From: Suilimivivens sp009774465
Lineage (GTDB): Bacteria > Bacillota > Clostridia > Lachnospirales > Lachnospiraceae
DNA length: 64,000 nt
Reading direction: 5' to 3'
Assembly: GCA_947382645.1 (NCBI GenBank)
Contig: CANDAE010000007.1
Span: 70,774 to 134,773 of the forward strand
How positions within the stretch are numbered: the first letter of the stretch is position 1; each line of letters starts with the position of its first letter. Under the pieces are notes generated by a model that was not told where the DNA came from, did no database searches, and saw only the letters and a program-made list of their open reading frames with translations. A program made the position numbers and the translations under genes. This document shows positions 18,058 through 27,628 of this stretch, piece by piece.

Positions 18058-20076
18058 TCAGTCAAAGTACTGGAATTTTCCAAGTAAATCTTTAAGCATA
18101 TCCGCCTGACTTGATAATTCTTCAGATGCTGCCGCACTTTCCTCGGATGTTGCAGAATTCGACTCAACAACACCGGCAATCTGGCTGATACCTTCCGTAA
18201 TCTGTGCTGCTGCCTCAGCCTGATTATCAGACGCCTCTGCAATATCTGCAATGGACTCGGTAACAATCTTTGCATTTTCCACCACTGCAATTAACGATTC
18301 AGCTGTGGATTTTGCATATCTGGTTCCTTCATCAACAGCAGCAATTGCATTCTGAATCAAATTCTTAGTATTTCTTGCTGCCTCAGAACTTTGATCTGCC
18401 AAAATTCCAACCTGCGTTGCAACCACAGCAAATCCCTTACCAGCCTCACCGGCTCTTGCTGCCTCAATAGATGCATTCAAAGCAAGCAGGTTTGTCTGGT
18501 CGGCAATTTCTTCAATGCTGCTGATGATCTCAGCAATTTTATTGGACGCATCGCCTATCTTAAGCATTGCCTCCGTGTTGGACTTCATCTGCTCATTACT
18601 TGCAATTACCTGTGCGTTCATGCTTTCCACAATTGCCCTTGCCTTTTCAGCATTCTCAGCATTTGTATGTATCTTCTCGGAAATATCTGTCATCATTGCA
18701 GTCAGTTCCTCAATTGCACTGGCCTGATCGGTAGCACCCTCTGCCAATACCTGGGCAGCCCCTGCCAGATCACCTGCGCCATGCTGAACACTCTTTGCAT
18801 TACTGTCAACGTTTTTCATAGCATCATTTAATGCTGCTATGATGTTTCTGAAGGATTCACTGATCTTTGCAAAATCTCCCTCATAGGTTTTATCAACGGA
18901 TACTTTAAAGTTGCCTTCCGCCATCTCTGATAAATAATCACTGATTTCAGAAATAACCATCTTGAGTTTTGAAATTGTTTCTGCAAGAGATTTCATTAAT
19001 ACAGCAGTTTCGTCATGGGTGTCCGGTATCAATGTTTCAGAATGAAGATCCCCATGAGACAAAAGCTCAAGACGTTCAACTGCACCTTCAAGCGGATGCG
19101 CAACGGTTTTCCCCAATTTAATTCCATTTTTAATTCCCACAAGTGTAAATATAACTACCACAACAACCGTAAGAATAATGGAAAGCCAGAGCTTACCCAA
19201 AAACTCATTTCTTACAGCTGCCACACCAATGCTCCATCCTTCTGTATTTGCAACCGGTGAATAAGCAATTACCTTGGTAACTCCGCCATAGGAATAAGTG
19301 CCTACGCCTCTTTCTCCTGCAGCCATTTTTTTACAGATAGCGCTGAACTTCTTAAGTCCGGGATCTGTTTCCCCTGCTTTAATGCAGTCTTCCACTCCAA
19401 CTATTTCCGAATTAATATCTGCAATGGTAATTCCATTGGCATCAATCATAAATGCAGTGCCGCCATCCCCTACATGTATGGATCTCATGATATTGTTCAA
19501 ATCTTCACCATTGGGAACATAAACAACAGCGCCTACCGGCGTAGTATGTGGAATACCGCCTTCCCACAAAGGCGCAGCTACAGCAAAAGATACCTGGTTG
19601 GTAACCTTACTGTATGCCGGTGTGGAAATGTAAGTATTTCCCTTCATGGCTTCTTTGAAAAAATCTCTGTCGGAGAAATCTGTGCCGGTAATTACATCAA
19701 TTCCGTTGCTGTCCAGCAGATATCCACTGGTAAAATCATGATCATCTATTCTCTGCTGCAGGATAGCCTGTTTGTCTTCTATTGACCTTTCAGGATCTGC
19801 CAGCCTGGCAATACTGCCTGTCTCATAGGCAATTGAAGTATACACCTCAAGTGCCGCAGAAACATAATTGGCTGCTACATCAGAGGTATCGTCAATCGTC
19901 TCGGAAACCGCACTGATAGACGAAATAAAACTTAAGACAGAGGAAATTACTCCCAGTATGACGCAGCAGAGAATAATTACCTGTCCAAACCGTTTGGAAA
20001 TCTTTTTTTCAATGCTTATAAACTGTTCCTGATTATTGCCTTTTAAGTTCTTTTGTTTGCTCTCACCTTTTCCCAT
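18058..20076 (-). CDS. Methyl-accepting chemotaxis protein
   Basis: A transmembrane chemoreceptor of about 672 residues. Order of parts: cytoplasmic N-tail, TM1 (about 30-55), a periplasm-facing dCache sensor (GYLLDSNGIDVITGT, DRDFFKEAMKG, GGVTKVIAYSPV), TM2 (about 295-320), HAMP region, then the MCP signalling domain with the hairpin tip EIADQTNLLALNASIEAARAGEAG in its usual place. Ligands of dCache domains are often amino acids or similar small molecules. ATG 20091 is also possible, but TGAGGGATGA precedes ATG 20076. No flagellar or che genes are nearby, so motility is not shown by this window. Confidence 0.94.
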   Translation of the reverse strand: MGKGESKQKNLKGNNQEQFISIEKKISKRFGQVIILCCVILGVISSVLSFISSISAVSETIDDTSDVAANYVSAALEVYTSIAYETGSIARLADPERSIEDKQAILQQRIDDHDFTSGYLLDSNGIDVITGTDFSDRDFFKEAMKGNTYISTPAYSKVTNQVSFAVAAPLWEGGIPHTTPVGAVVYVPNGEDLNNIMRSIHVGDGGTAFMIDANGITIADINSEIVGVEDCIKAGETDPGLKKFSAICKKMAAGERGVGTYSYGGVTKVIAYSPVANTEGWSIGVAAVRNEFLGKLWLSIILTVVVVVIFTLVGIKNGIKLGKTVAHPLEGAVERLELLSHGDLHSETLIPDTHDETAVLMKSLAETISKLKMVISEISDYLSEMAEGNFKVSVDKTYEGDFAKISESFRNIIAALNDAMKNVDSNAKSVQHGAGDLAGAAQVLAEGATDQASAIEELTAMMTDISEKIHTNAENAEKARAIVESMNAQVIASNEQMKSNTEAMLKIGDASNKIAEIISSIEEIADQTNLLALNASIEAARAGEAGKGFAVVATQVGILADQSSEAARNTKNLIQNAIAAVDEGTRYAKSTAESLIAVVENAKIVTESIADIAEASDNQAEAAAQITEGISQIAGVVESNSATSEESAAASEELSSQADMLKDLLGKFQYFD

Positions 20077-20164
20077 ATGATCATCCCTCATTTCTTTATG
20101 CTACACATCCTTCGGCGCTCTTGATGTAATAGCCTGTTTTAATAAAAAATGCAGCTTTCGTTTT

Positions 20165-20170
20165 ATTGTA
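20165..20170 (-). promoter_or_regulatory. Extended -10 element upstream of chemoreceptor gene
   Basis: The minus strand reads TGATACAAT, an extended -10 element, about 90 bp upstream of the receptor start. No good -35 is present at 17 bp. It could also be read by another sigma factor, so this is tentative. Confidence 0.35.
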
Positions 20171-20279
20171 TCACTTTTTCGTGAACCAATCTACAATTTT
20201 CATAAAAAAATTTAGATTTTTCTTTCTTTTTTGTTCAAACTGCTATGAGGTGATGAAATCAGTCTGCTTTAAGCAGCTC

Positions 20280-21185
20280 TTACAGCTCATAAGGGGTTAC
20301 CTGATATACATAATAATTCAGCCAGTTGGAATAGAGATTATTGCTGTGAGACCGCCACTGCAAATCCGGTTTTTTTGTATCATCATCACCTGGGTAATAA
20401 TTTTCAGGCAGTTTTACCGGCAGTCCTTTGCCTTTATCCCGCACATATTCATTGTGCAGGGTATATCTGTCATATTCCGGATGCCCCATCACAAAAATCT
20501 GTCTTCCCCCCTGCGTCATGCAAAGAAGCACGCCTGCTTCTTCCGACTCTGCCAGAACAATCAGTTCTTTGCAGTTATGTATATCCTCAGCCCGCACGGA
20601 AGTGTGCCTGCTGTGAGGAATCATAAAGTAATCGTCAAATCCCCTTACCAGCGGTATCTTCCGGTTCATAACCCTGTGTTCAAAAACGCCGAACATTTTT
20701 TGAGACAGCAAAATCTTTTCCAGCCCAAAATGATAATAAAGCCCTGCCTGCGCCCCCCAGCAGATATGCAGCGTGGAAGTAACATGTTCTATACTCCACT
20801 CCATAATTTCGCATAATTCTGCCCAATAATCCACTTCTTCAAATGGAATCTGCTCCACCGGCGCACCTGTAATGATCAGTCCGTCAAATTTCTTTTCCTT
20901 AAGTTCGTCAAAAGTATTATAAAATCTGTTTAAATGCTGAATGGGTGTATTTAAGGATATATGACTGTTCATTTTCATAAATGACACATCAATCTGCAGC
21001 GGCGTGTTGGAAAGTGCGCGCAACAACTGCAGCTCCGTATCCTGTTTTACAGGCATCAGATTTAAAATACAGATCTGCAGTGCTCTGATATTCTGGTGCA
21101 CTGCACGATATTCATCCATAACAAATATATTTTCATTTTCCAGTATTTCCTTTGCTGGTAAATCACTTTGAACTTTAATTGGCAT
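20280..21185 (-). CDS. metA: Homoserine O-acyltransferase, predicted acetyl-specific
   Basis: A 301-residue MetA enzyme that acylates homoserine in methionine synthesis. The catalytic Cys is C142 in HICWGAQAG and the dyad/triad residues are H235 and E237 in MGHPEYD, all at the canonical numbering. The residue controlling acyl-CoA choice is E111 (TGAPVE). In Bacillus cereus MetA, Glu111 specifies acetyl-CoA, while a Gly or Leu there goes with succinyl-CoA, so this should be an acetyltransferase despite the family name. It lies 15 bp downstream of the ligase gene and is probably co-transcribed. Confidence 0.95.
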   Translation of the reverse strand: MPIKVQSDLPAKEILENENIFVMDEYRAVHQNIRALQICILNLMPVKQDTELQLLRALSNTPLQIDVSFMKMNSHISLNTPIQHLNRFYNTFDELKEKKFDGLIITGAPVEQIPFEEVDYWAELCEIMEWSIEHVTSTLHICWGAQAGLYYHFGLEKILLSQKMFGVFEHRVMNRKIPLVRGFDDYFMIPHSRHTSVRAEDIHNCKELIVLAESEEAGVLLCMTQGGRQIFVMGHPEYDRYTLHNEYVRDKGKGLPVKLPENYYPGDDDTKKPDLQWRSHSNNLYSNWLNYYVYQVTPYEL

Positions 21186-21200
21186 CTTTCCATAACTCCT

Positions 21201-23165
21201 TTATTTTCCAAAACGTGCTACAAATTCATCCTCTGAGATAACAGGAACATTAAGTTCCTTTGCCTTTCGGTTTTTTGATGAATTGGATGTTGTGTCATTA
21301 TTTACAAGGTAATCTGTCTTTGAGGTAACGCTGCCGGTCACCTTGCCGCCGGAAGATTCCACGTAAGCTTTAAATTCATCCCTGTTTTTATAATAATGAA
21401 CATCCCCTGTAATCACAAAAGTAAGCCCCATACATTTTCCTTCTTTATCAGGACTTAAATCCACTTTTTCTATTGTAACCTCTTTAAGCAAATCCTGCAG
21501 GGAAGCACGGTTTTTATCCTGTCCATACCATTCTAAAACAGAACGGGACTTTTCAGGTCCCAAACCATCAATATCCTCAAATCCCTTTTCCTGCTCCAGA
21601 CGATCAAGAAATCCTTCAAACCCGCCATTTGCTATGATTTTTTTGCCTGCATCTATTCCAATCAGAGGAATGCACAGTGCATAAATAAAATTTACCGGAT
21701 GTACCTTTCTGCTCTTTTCTATTGCCTTTATCATATTCTCACAGGATTTTTCTCCAAATCCCTCCATCTGTCTGATCACTTCCCCATGTTCTGCAAGATG
21801 ATAGATATCAGCAAAATCTGATATAAATCCCTCATTCATAAACCGCAGCATTGTCTGTATGGAAAGCCCGTCAATATCCATACCTGATTTGCTGACAAAT
21901 CGGGTAAATTTTTTTACATGTTTTGCCGTGCAGTCAGGATTGGTGCAGTGAAGGGTTTTCGTCTGGCTCTTTGGACTGATTCTGATTTCCGTATCTGCTC
22001 CGCACACGGGACACACTTTTGGAATTTCACAAATTCCTGCCGCATCTGTCACAGAAATACATTTGGGTATGATCTTATTCGCCTTGATAACCTCCAGGGT
22101 GCATTCTTTACCAATTCCCAAACGTTCCATTTCACTGATATTGCAAAGAGAGGCCCGTGAAACGGTAGTTCCCTCAAGCAATACAGGCTGAAAAACCGCC
22201 ACAGGTGAAATGGTGGATGCAGCGCAGGACCACTCCACATATAAAAGCCGGGATTTAGCCGATACATCCTGCCATTTAAATGCATAGCCGGCCCTGGCCG
22301 CATGATGTCCGGTAACATTCCCGGAAGCGGCATACTCCGTGTCGTCATAGCAGATCACAAGACCGTCCACCGGAATATCCATCTGCCCGTTTTCCACTTT
22401 TTCGGTCCACTGCTCCACAGCCTTTGAAAGTGTATCTGCATTTACCTGCTCTCTTTCTACCACTGTAAAGCCTTCCTTTTCAAGAAACTCCATCCGCTCT
22501 CCCCAGGATCTGATGTTATCATCCAGATAAACCAGCGTAAATGCGTAGAAGCATACATGCCTTTCCTTCACCTTTTCGGGATCGTCCAGACTGAGTGTAC
22601 CGGATGCAAGATTACGGGGATTTGCATATTTTTCATCATCATCTTCAATCATATCATTAATTAATGCAAAATCTGTGTAGGAAATTGCTGCTTCACCGCG
22701 TACCACCAAATGCCCCTGATAATTTATTTTTAAGGGAAATCCTTTGATTGCGTTTTTTAAATAGGTAATATTGGTTCCTGTTGCACCATTCCCTCTGGTA
22801 AGTATTTTAGTCAGCTTCCCATTATCATAGGTGAGAACCAGCGTCAGTCCGTCTAATTTCCAGGACAGCCATACAGGCTTATCCTCCGCCCATTTTAACA
22901 GATCGGAAACCTGTTTCGTCTTAGCCAGCGATAATGCAGGAAATTCATGAGGTTCCCTCTCTCCGTTATTTTCCTCGTAACCGGTGTTTTGTGTGGGGCT
23001 GTCCGGAAGAATATATCCTGTTTTTGCTTCCAGCTCTGTTAGTTCATCAAACATGGCATCCCATTCATAATTGGACATTATTTCTTCCCTGCCATTATAA
23101 TAAGCTTCTGATGCTTCATTCAGTCGTTTTACCAGCTCTTCACATCTTTTTTCGTCATTTTCCAC
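21201..23165 (-). CDS. ligA: NAD-dependent DNA ligase, divergent LigA type
   Basis: A LigA-type ligase of about 654 residues that joins nicks in duplex DNA using NAD+. Parts in order: Ia domain (AYYNGREEIMSNYEWDAMFDEL), adenylation domain with the nucleophile Lys in WKLDGLTL, OB fold, a four-Cys zinc finger (CPVC...C...C), helix-hairpin-helix repeats and a C-terminal BRCT domain. The OB segment reads EWSCAASTISPVAVF instead of the usual GRTG-containing form, and the L-H-N motif is L-C-N, so it may be a second, non-housekeeping ligase. GTG 23165 has GGAGG 8 bp upstream; the longer ATG start at 23180 has no spaced site. Confidence 0.9.
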   Translation of the reverse strand: MENDEKRCEELVKRLNEASEAYYNGREEIMSNYEWDAMFDELTELEAKTGYILPDSPTQNTGYEENNGEREPHEFPALSLAKTKQVSDLLKWAEDKPVWLSWKLDGLTLVLTYDNGKLTKILTRGNGATGTNITYLKNAIKGFPLKINYQGHLVVRGEAAISYTDFALINDMIEDDDEKYANPRNLASGTLSLDDPEKVKERHVCFYAFTLVYLDDNIRSWGERMEFLEKEGFTVVEREQVNADTLSKAVEQWTEKVENGQMDIPVDGLVICYDDTEYAASGNVTGHHAARAGYAFKWQDVSAKSRLLYVEWSCAASTISPVAVFQPVLLEGTTVSRASLCNISEMERLGIGKECTLEVIKANKIIPKCISVTDAAGICEIPKVCPVCGADTEIRISPKSQTKTLHCTNPDCTAKHVKKFTRFVSKSGMDIDGLSIQTMLRFMNEGFISDFADIYHLAEHGEVIRQMEGFGEKSCENMIKAIEKSRKVHPVNFIYALCIPLIGIDAGKKIIANGGFEGFLDRLEQEKGFEDIDGLGPEKSRSVLEWYGQDKNRASLQDLLKEVTIEKVDLSPDKEGKCMGLTFVITGDVHYYKNRDEFKAYVESSGGKVTGSVTSKTDYLVNNDTTSNSSKNRKAKELNVPVISEDEFVARFGK

Positions 23166-23248
23166 TATTACAGCCTCCATCCTGCAGGTTTTCCTTCAAA
23201 ATCTATATTCTTTCCTGCATTATTTTTTTAAATAAAACCTGTATTTTT

Positions 23249-24004
23249 TTATTTCATACTACATTTTGTATTTACATTCATCTTTTCCTTTTGATCAGGA
23301 AGACAAAAATTATATAACGCATGTAATTCCTGCCCGCCAATCTGCCTGTATTGTCCTGGTTTTAAGTCTGCAAGAAGAATATTAACCACTCTTATTCTTT
23401 TAATTGCATTTACATGATAGCCCAGTTCCTTTGTCATTCTTCGGATTTGTCTGTTTACTCCCTGAGTCAAAATAATTTTAAATGTAAATTTCCCCACTTT
23501 TTCCGTTTTACAGGGCTTCGTTGTAATATTCAGTTCCGGTAAAAATATACCTCCGCTCATTTTATTTAAAAATTCTTCCGTAACTTCTTTGTTTACTTTC
23601 ACAATATATTCTTTTTCATGGCCTCTGCCGCCCCGCATCATGGCTTCAATCAACGCTCCGTCATTTGTAAGAAGCATTAATCCTTCCGAATCTTTATCCA
23701 GCCGCCCTGCATAGGTAACCCGCACTGGAAATTTAACTATATCCGTAATCTTTTTGTCCGCAAATTTATCCTTCTCCGTACAAATAACTCCCACCGGTTT
23801 ATAAAATGCCAAAACCACCTTTTTATTTTTTCCCTGAACGGGCTTTTCATTCACTAAAATCCTGTCTGCTTCCCCCACCTGCATTCCTGCCTCGGCTTTC
23901 TTTCCATTCACCGTAACCCTTCCTTCCAGAATCAACCGGTCCGCTTCTCTTCTGGAGCAGATGCCGCAGGAAGCCAGATATTTATTTAACCGTTCCTTTT
24001 CCAT
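23249..24004 (-). CDS. rluF: 23S rRNA pseudouridine synthase RluF family
   Basis: A 251-residue pseudouridine synthase of the RsuA/RluB/E/F group. The N-terminal S4 RNA-binding domain (RLNKYLASCGICSRREADRLI) is followed by the catalytic domain, with the essential Asp in AGRLDKDSEGL and the downstream QGVNRQIRRM motif. The K-D-S-E-G-L form and the C-terminal region favour RluF, which modifies U2604 of 23S rRNA, over RsuA. It lies between hflX and the ligase gene on the same strand, 24 bp after hflX. Confidence 0.87.
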   Translation of the reverse strand: MEKERLNKYLASCGICSRREADRLILEGRVTVNGKKAEAGMQVGEADRILVNEKPVQGKNKKVVLAFYKPVGVICTEKDKFADKKITDIVKFPVRVTYAGRLDKDSEGLMLLTNDGALIEAMMRGGRGHEKEYIVKVNKEVTEEFLNKMSGGIFLPELNITTKPCKTEKVGKFTFKIILTQGVNRQIRRMTKELGYHVNAIKRIRVVNILLADLKPGQYRQIGGQELHALYNFCLPDQKEKMNVNTKCSMK

Positions 24005-24028
24005 GAAATAATTTCCTTTCTGTTTCGC

Positions 24029-25399
24029 TTATGCTAAATATTCCGCATACTTTTCCACATCTGCCCGGTGGCATTTCACAGTAATAAGGGTGCCTTTTTC
24101 CTTATATTCCTTACTGATAATATGCGTATTTTCCATAAAATAAGACGCCACACTCCCATGGCTGTATGGAATAAGAAATGTTTCCCTGCGGTAATTTTCA
24201 TAAACTTTATCCAAAATCATCTCTGCCAGCATACAGATAGAAGTTTCTTCCCTTGCCGATAGGTATATTTTATCTTCCCCTGATATTCTTGGAAAAGAAA
24301 CTGTATTTTCACATTTATCCGCTTTATTAAACACTGTTATCACAGGAATGTCACCGGCATGGAGTTCCGCCAGGGTTTGTCCTGTAATCTGCATTTGCTC
24401 CAGATAAAAGGGATCGGAATAATCCACAACATGAACAAGCAGATCCGCACTTTCAATTTCTTCCAGAGTGGAGTGAAATGCCTCCACCAGATCGTGAGGC
24501 AGCTTGTGAATAAATCCAACGGTATCCGAAAGAAGAAAATCCCTGTTATTCCCTGCACAAATCCTCCTGACGGTAGTATCCAGGGTTGCAAAGAGCATAT
24601 CCTCCTCCAAAACCTTTTTTTCCTCATCCTTCTTATATTTATCTATCATCCCATTCATAATTGTAGATTTGCCTGCATTGGTATAACCAACAAGAGCAAC
24701 AAGAGGAATTCTGGATTCATGTCTTTTTTTCCTCTGAATTTGTCTTTCTTTGGAAATTTCCTTCAATTCTCCGGAAAGCTCCGAAATTCGATGCTCAATC
24801 CTGCGTCTGTCAAGCTCTAATTTCTTTTCCCCGGCGCCGCGGCTGCTCATGCTTCCACTGGTTCCCCCCTGTCTGGTCAGGGCTTCATGCATCCCTACCA
24901 GTCTTGGAAGAAGATATTTCAATCTGGCAGACTCCACCTGAAGCTTTGCCTCCCTTGTTCTGGCACGTGTTTCAAAAATATCCAGTATCAATGTAGTTCT
25001 GTCCAAAACCGGTTTTCCAATCTCTTTTTGAAGGTTACGAATCTGTGAAGGAGTAAGTGCATCATTAAATATGATCACATCCACTGAAAAAAACTCCGCC
25101 GCCTCCTTTACTTCTTTCACCTTTCCGGCTCCAATATAAAGCCCCTTATTTATGCTTTCCAGCCTTTGGGTAATCACCCCCACAGGCTCCATAAAACATG
25201 CATTTGCCAGATCAGCAAGTTCTTCCATAGACCGGTCAAAATCCTTTTCTGATCCATCATCAGCACCTACAAGCAAAACCTTTTCCATTTCCTTAATTTG
25301 TTTCTTTTCCTGTTTTTCCATAATCCCTCTTTGCATGCCGCCTGTCGTAAAACTTTTTGCTGACAGCGGCCGGTAATTGAACATATCCTCTGAATTCAT
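24029..25399 (-). CDS. hflX: Ribosome-associated GTPase HflX
   Basis: HflX is a GTPase that binds 50S subunits and splits or rescues stalled ribosomes. The N-terminal domain has GAGKVKEVKEAAEFF and the family signature GGTSGSMSSRGAGEKKLELD. The G domain shows GYTNAGKST, DTVGF and NKAD, with a short C-terminal region. ATG 25399 touches the TAA of aroA (TAAATG), but no ribosome binding site precedes it; internal ATGs at 25384, 25336 and 25321 have purine-rich sites, and the first 26 residues do not resemble HflX. The true start may therefore be 25321. It seems coupled to aroA. Confidence 0.93.
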   Translation of the reverse strand: MNSEDMFNYRPLSAKSFTTGGMQRGIMEKQEKKQIKEMEKVLLVGADDGSEKDFDRSMEELADLANACFMEPVGVITQRLESINKGLYIGAGKVKEVKEAAEFFSVDVIIFNDALTPSQIRNLQKEIGKPVLDRTTLILDIFETRARTREAKLQVESARLKYLLPRLVGMHEALTRQGGTSGSMSSRGAGEKKLELDRRRIEHRISELSGELKEISKERQIQRKKRHESRIPLVALVGYTNAGKSTIMNGMIDKYKKDEEKKVLEEDMLFATLDTTVRRICAGNNRDFLLSDTVGFIHKLPHDLVEAFHSTLEEIESADLLVHVVDYSDPFYLEQMQITGQTLAELHAGDIPVITVFNKADKCENTVSFPRISGEDKIYLSAREETSICMLAEMILDKVYENYRRETFLIPYSHGSVASYFMENTHIISKEYKEKGTLITVKCHRADVEKYAEYLA

Positions 25400-26689
25400 T
25401 TATATATACAGACTTTCAATCAATTCAAAATAATTTTCAAAAGTTTTCCGGCAGCACATTGGATCTTTAATTGTAATTTTTCCAGTCTTTAATCCAATTA
25501 AAGTAAATGCCATTGCCATACGATGGTCTTCATAGGTTTCCACTTCCGCCTTCCTTATTTCTCCCGGGTAAATGCGTATTCCGTCAGCTTCCGGCACTTC
25601 CTCACACCTGATTCCCATTCTCTGAAGCTCTGTCAAAATTGCCTTTATTCTGTCAGACTCCTGAAAACGAATATGTCCAATATTTTGAAGCAAAGTCTCG
25701 CTTTGGGCAAAAGGCGCCAGCACTGCCATTGTCATGGTCTGATCAGAAAAGTCCTTCATGGAAATATGAAGCCCGGGGTAACGCTCCAGCTTCTTTCCTG
25801 ATATCCTTACTCCTTCTTTCTCATCTGAAAGAGTACATCCCATCTGTTTCAATGCTTCCAAAAATCTAATATCTCCCTGCATGGAATCCATATGCACATT
25901 TTTTACAATAACACTTGTTTTTAATAAAGGCGCCATCGCATAGAAATAACATGCTCCGGAAACGTCCGGCTCTATCTGATATTCCTTTCGTCCAAAAGTG
26001 TTTATATAAGGTATACGATAAATATTTCTTTCTTTTACCACATCAATTCCAAACTGCTCCATCATTTTGAGCGTCATTTTAATATAGGCACCTTCAGTTC
26101 TATCTCCGCACGTCACTATATTTAATCCTGTTTTAACAATAACGCCAGACATTAATAATGCACTTGCAAACTGACTGCTGACGCTTGTGTCAATTGTTAC
26201 CTCATCTATGCAGATGGAATCTGATTTCATTTTAAACGGGAAATGTCCTTCCTCCCCCTGATACTCCAATTCCACTCCGGCATCGGAGAGTATTTTCAGT
26301 AAAGGCTGCATAGGCCGCCTGCACATTTGAGGAGATGCATTTAATTCATATTCTCCCCCTGCAAGGGCAAGCATGACTGTTAAAAATCTGGCGGCTGTTC
26401 CCGCGCTCCCTACAAAAATGGATGCATGAGGATTTGGAATCCTACCTCCCGTTCCCTGAATACATACTTTTTTATTATCTTCATCTGCTTCCACCTGAAA
26501 TCCCAACTTCATAAGGCAATCCAAAAAAGCCCTGGAATCATCACTGAACAAAACCCCATGCAGAGTGCACCGGCAGGCAGATAATGCAGCAAGCAACAGA
26601 GCTCTGTTTGTAATACTCTTTGATCCCGGAACCTGTACACAGACCTCTTCAATATTCTCAATTATTTTTACTTGATACTTTTCTTTCAT
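25400..26689 (-). CDS. aroA: 3-phosphoshikimate 1-carboxyvinyltransferase (EPSP synthase)
   Basis: The sixth step of the shikimate pathway: it transfers enolpyruvate from PEP to shikimate 3-phosphate. The N-terminal PGSKSITNRALLLAAL motif, the GSAGTAARFLTVMLALAGG stretch, RPMQPLL, and the late HRMAMAFTLIGL segment are all in place over about 429 residues. The frame opens at 26746, but the first 19 residues are not aroA-like; ATG 26689 follows AAGGATT and starts MKEKYQVKII. It starts 10 bp after the phosphatase gene. Other aro genes lie elsewhere in this window. Confidence 0.95.
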   Translation of the reverse strand: MKEKYQVKIIENIEEVCVQVPGSKSITNRALLLAALSACRCTLHGVLFSDDSRAFLDCLMKLGFQVEADEDNKKVCIQGTGGRIPNPHASIFVGSAGTAARFLTVMLALAGGEYELNASPQMCRRPMQPLLKILSDAGVELEYQGEEGHFPFKMKSDSICIDEVTIDTSVSSQFASALLMSGVIVKTGLNIVTCGDRTEGAYIKMTLKMMEQFGIDVVKERNIYRIPYINTFGRKEYQIEPDVSGACYFYAMAPLLKTSVIVKNVHMDSMQGDIRFLEALKQMGCTLSDEKEGVRISGKKLERYPGLHISMKDFSDQTMTMAVLAPFAQSETLLQNIGHIRFQESDRIKAILTELQRMGIRCEEVPEADGIRIYPGEIRKAEVETYEDHRMAMAFTLIGLKTGKITIKDPMCCRKTFENYFELIESLYI

Positions 26690-26699
26690 AATTAAATCC

Positions 26700-27524
26700 T
26701 TATTTAATATTTTTACATAAAAAATCTGCCACACCGTCCTTGTCATTTGAAGGAATCAAACCTGTGGCATATTTTTTCAGCTCATCTACTGCATTTTCTA
26801 CCGCATAGGCAGAATCGGATATTTGAAACATGGGTATATCATTTACTGCATCTCCAAAGGAAATAATGGTTTTGCAATCCCATATTTTTTTAAGTTCAAG
26901 GATTGCATTTGCCTTAGATGCCCTCATGGGCATAATCTCAAGAAAATATTCGGGGCTGTAAATCTCCTGCTGCAAGGTCACCCTGAATCGTGTATCCGAT
27001 TTCAGTCTATTATAACATTTTTCCAGCTCCTCTCTCTCACCAATGCAGGTATAATAAAAGATGTCCCCCTGATAGATACTATCTTTATCTCCTACCGGCT
27101 CCATCCGCTTATCTCCCTTTCTTCTTGAAAGATAATTTCTGATGCCTTCGTTTTCTTTGGAAGGATACCAGAGTACCTTTTCCTGTCCGTCCCTGTAAGT
27201 ATAAACCAGAGGAAATAATTTTTCATTTTCCATAATCAGGCGGATGTCTCTCTGCTCCTGGCTGGAAAAACCAGTCGAATAGAGAATCTTTCCAGTGTCT
27301 GCTTCCATAATAAACACACCATTATATACAATCACGGGAATATGGAGGGACAGCCCTTTTGCTGCCCTGGATGCAGATACCAGGGAACGTGCTGTTGCAT
27401 AAGTAAATTTCATCCCTTCAGCAATCAATCCATTAATTACTTTTAAGCTGTGACTGCTGATTTCGCCTTGAGAGTTTAACAGTGTTCCATCCAGATCACT
27501 TACATACAGCGTATCCTCATCCAT
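26700..27524 (-). CDS. Cof-type HAD-family hydrolase
   Basis: A 274-residue HAD phosphatase of the Cof (IIB) subgroup. Motif I is VSDLDGTLL near residue 8, motif II the Thr/Ser region ATARSLVSA, motif III the Lys in RASKANAIL, and motif IV FGDAVNDIPMF. The C2 cap domain between residues 85 and 185 fits sugar-phosphate or nucleotide substrates, but the actual substrate cannot be told. It is directly upstream of aroA on the same strand. Confidence 0.9.
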   Translation of the reverse strand: MDEDTLYVSDLDGTLLNSQGEISSHSLKVINGLIAEGMKFTYATARSLVSASRAAKGLSLHIPVIVYNGVFIMEADTGKILYSTGFSSQEQRDIRLIMENEKLFPLVYTYRDGQEKVLWYPSKENEGIRNYLSRRKGDKRMEPVGDKDSIYQGDIFYYTCIGEREELEKCYNRLKSDTRFRVTLQQEIYSPEYFLEIMPMRASKANAILELKKIWDCKTIISFGDAVNDIPMFQISDSAYAVENAVDELKKYATGLIPSNDKDGVADFLCKNIK

Positions 27525-27628
27525 GCCATCCCTCCATGTTATGCAGATTTAAGTTTTACTACTAATTACTATATCAATTTTTCTCTCTCCTGCCAACGAT
27601 AAATTTTCCACATCCTGCCTGTTTATCA

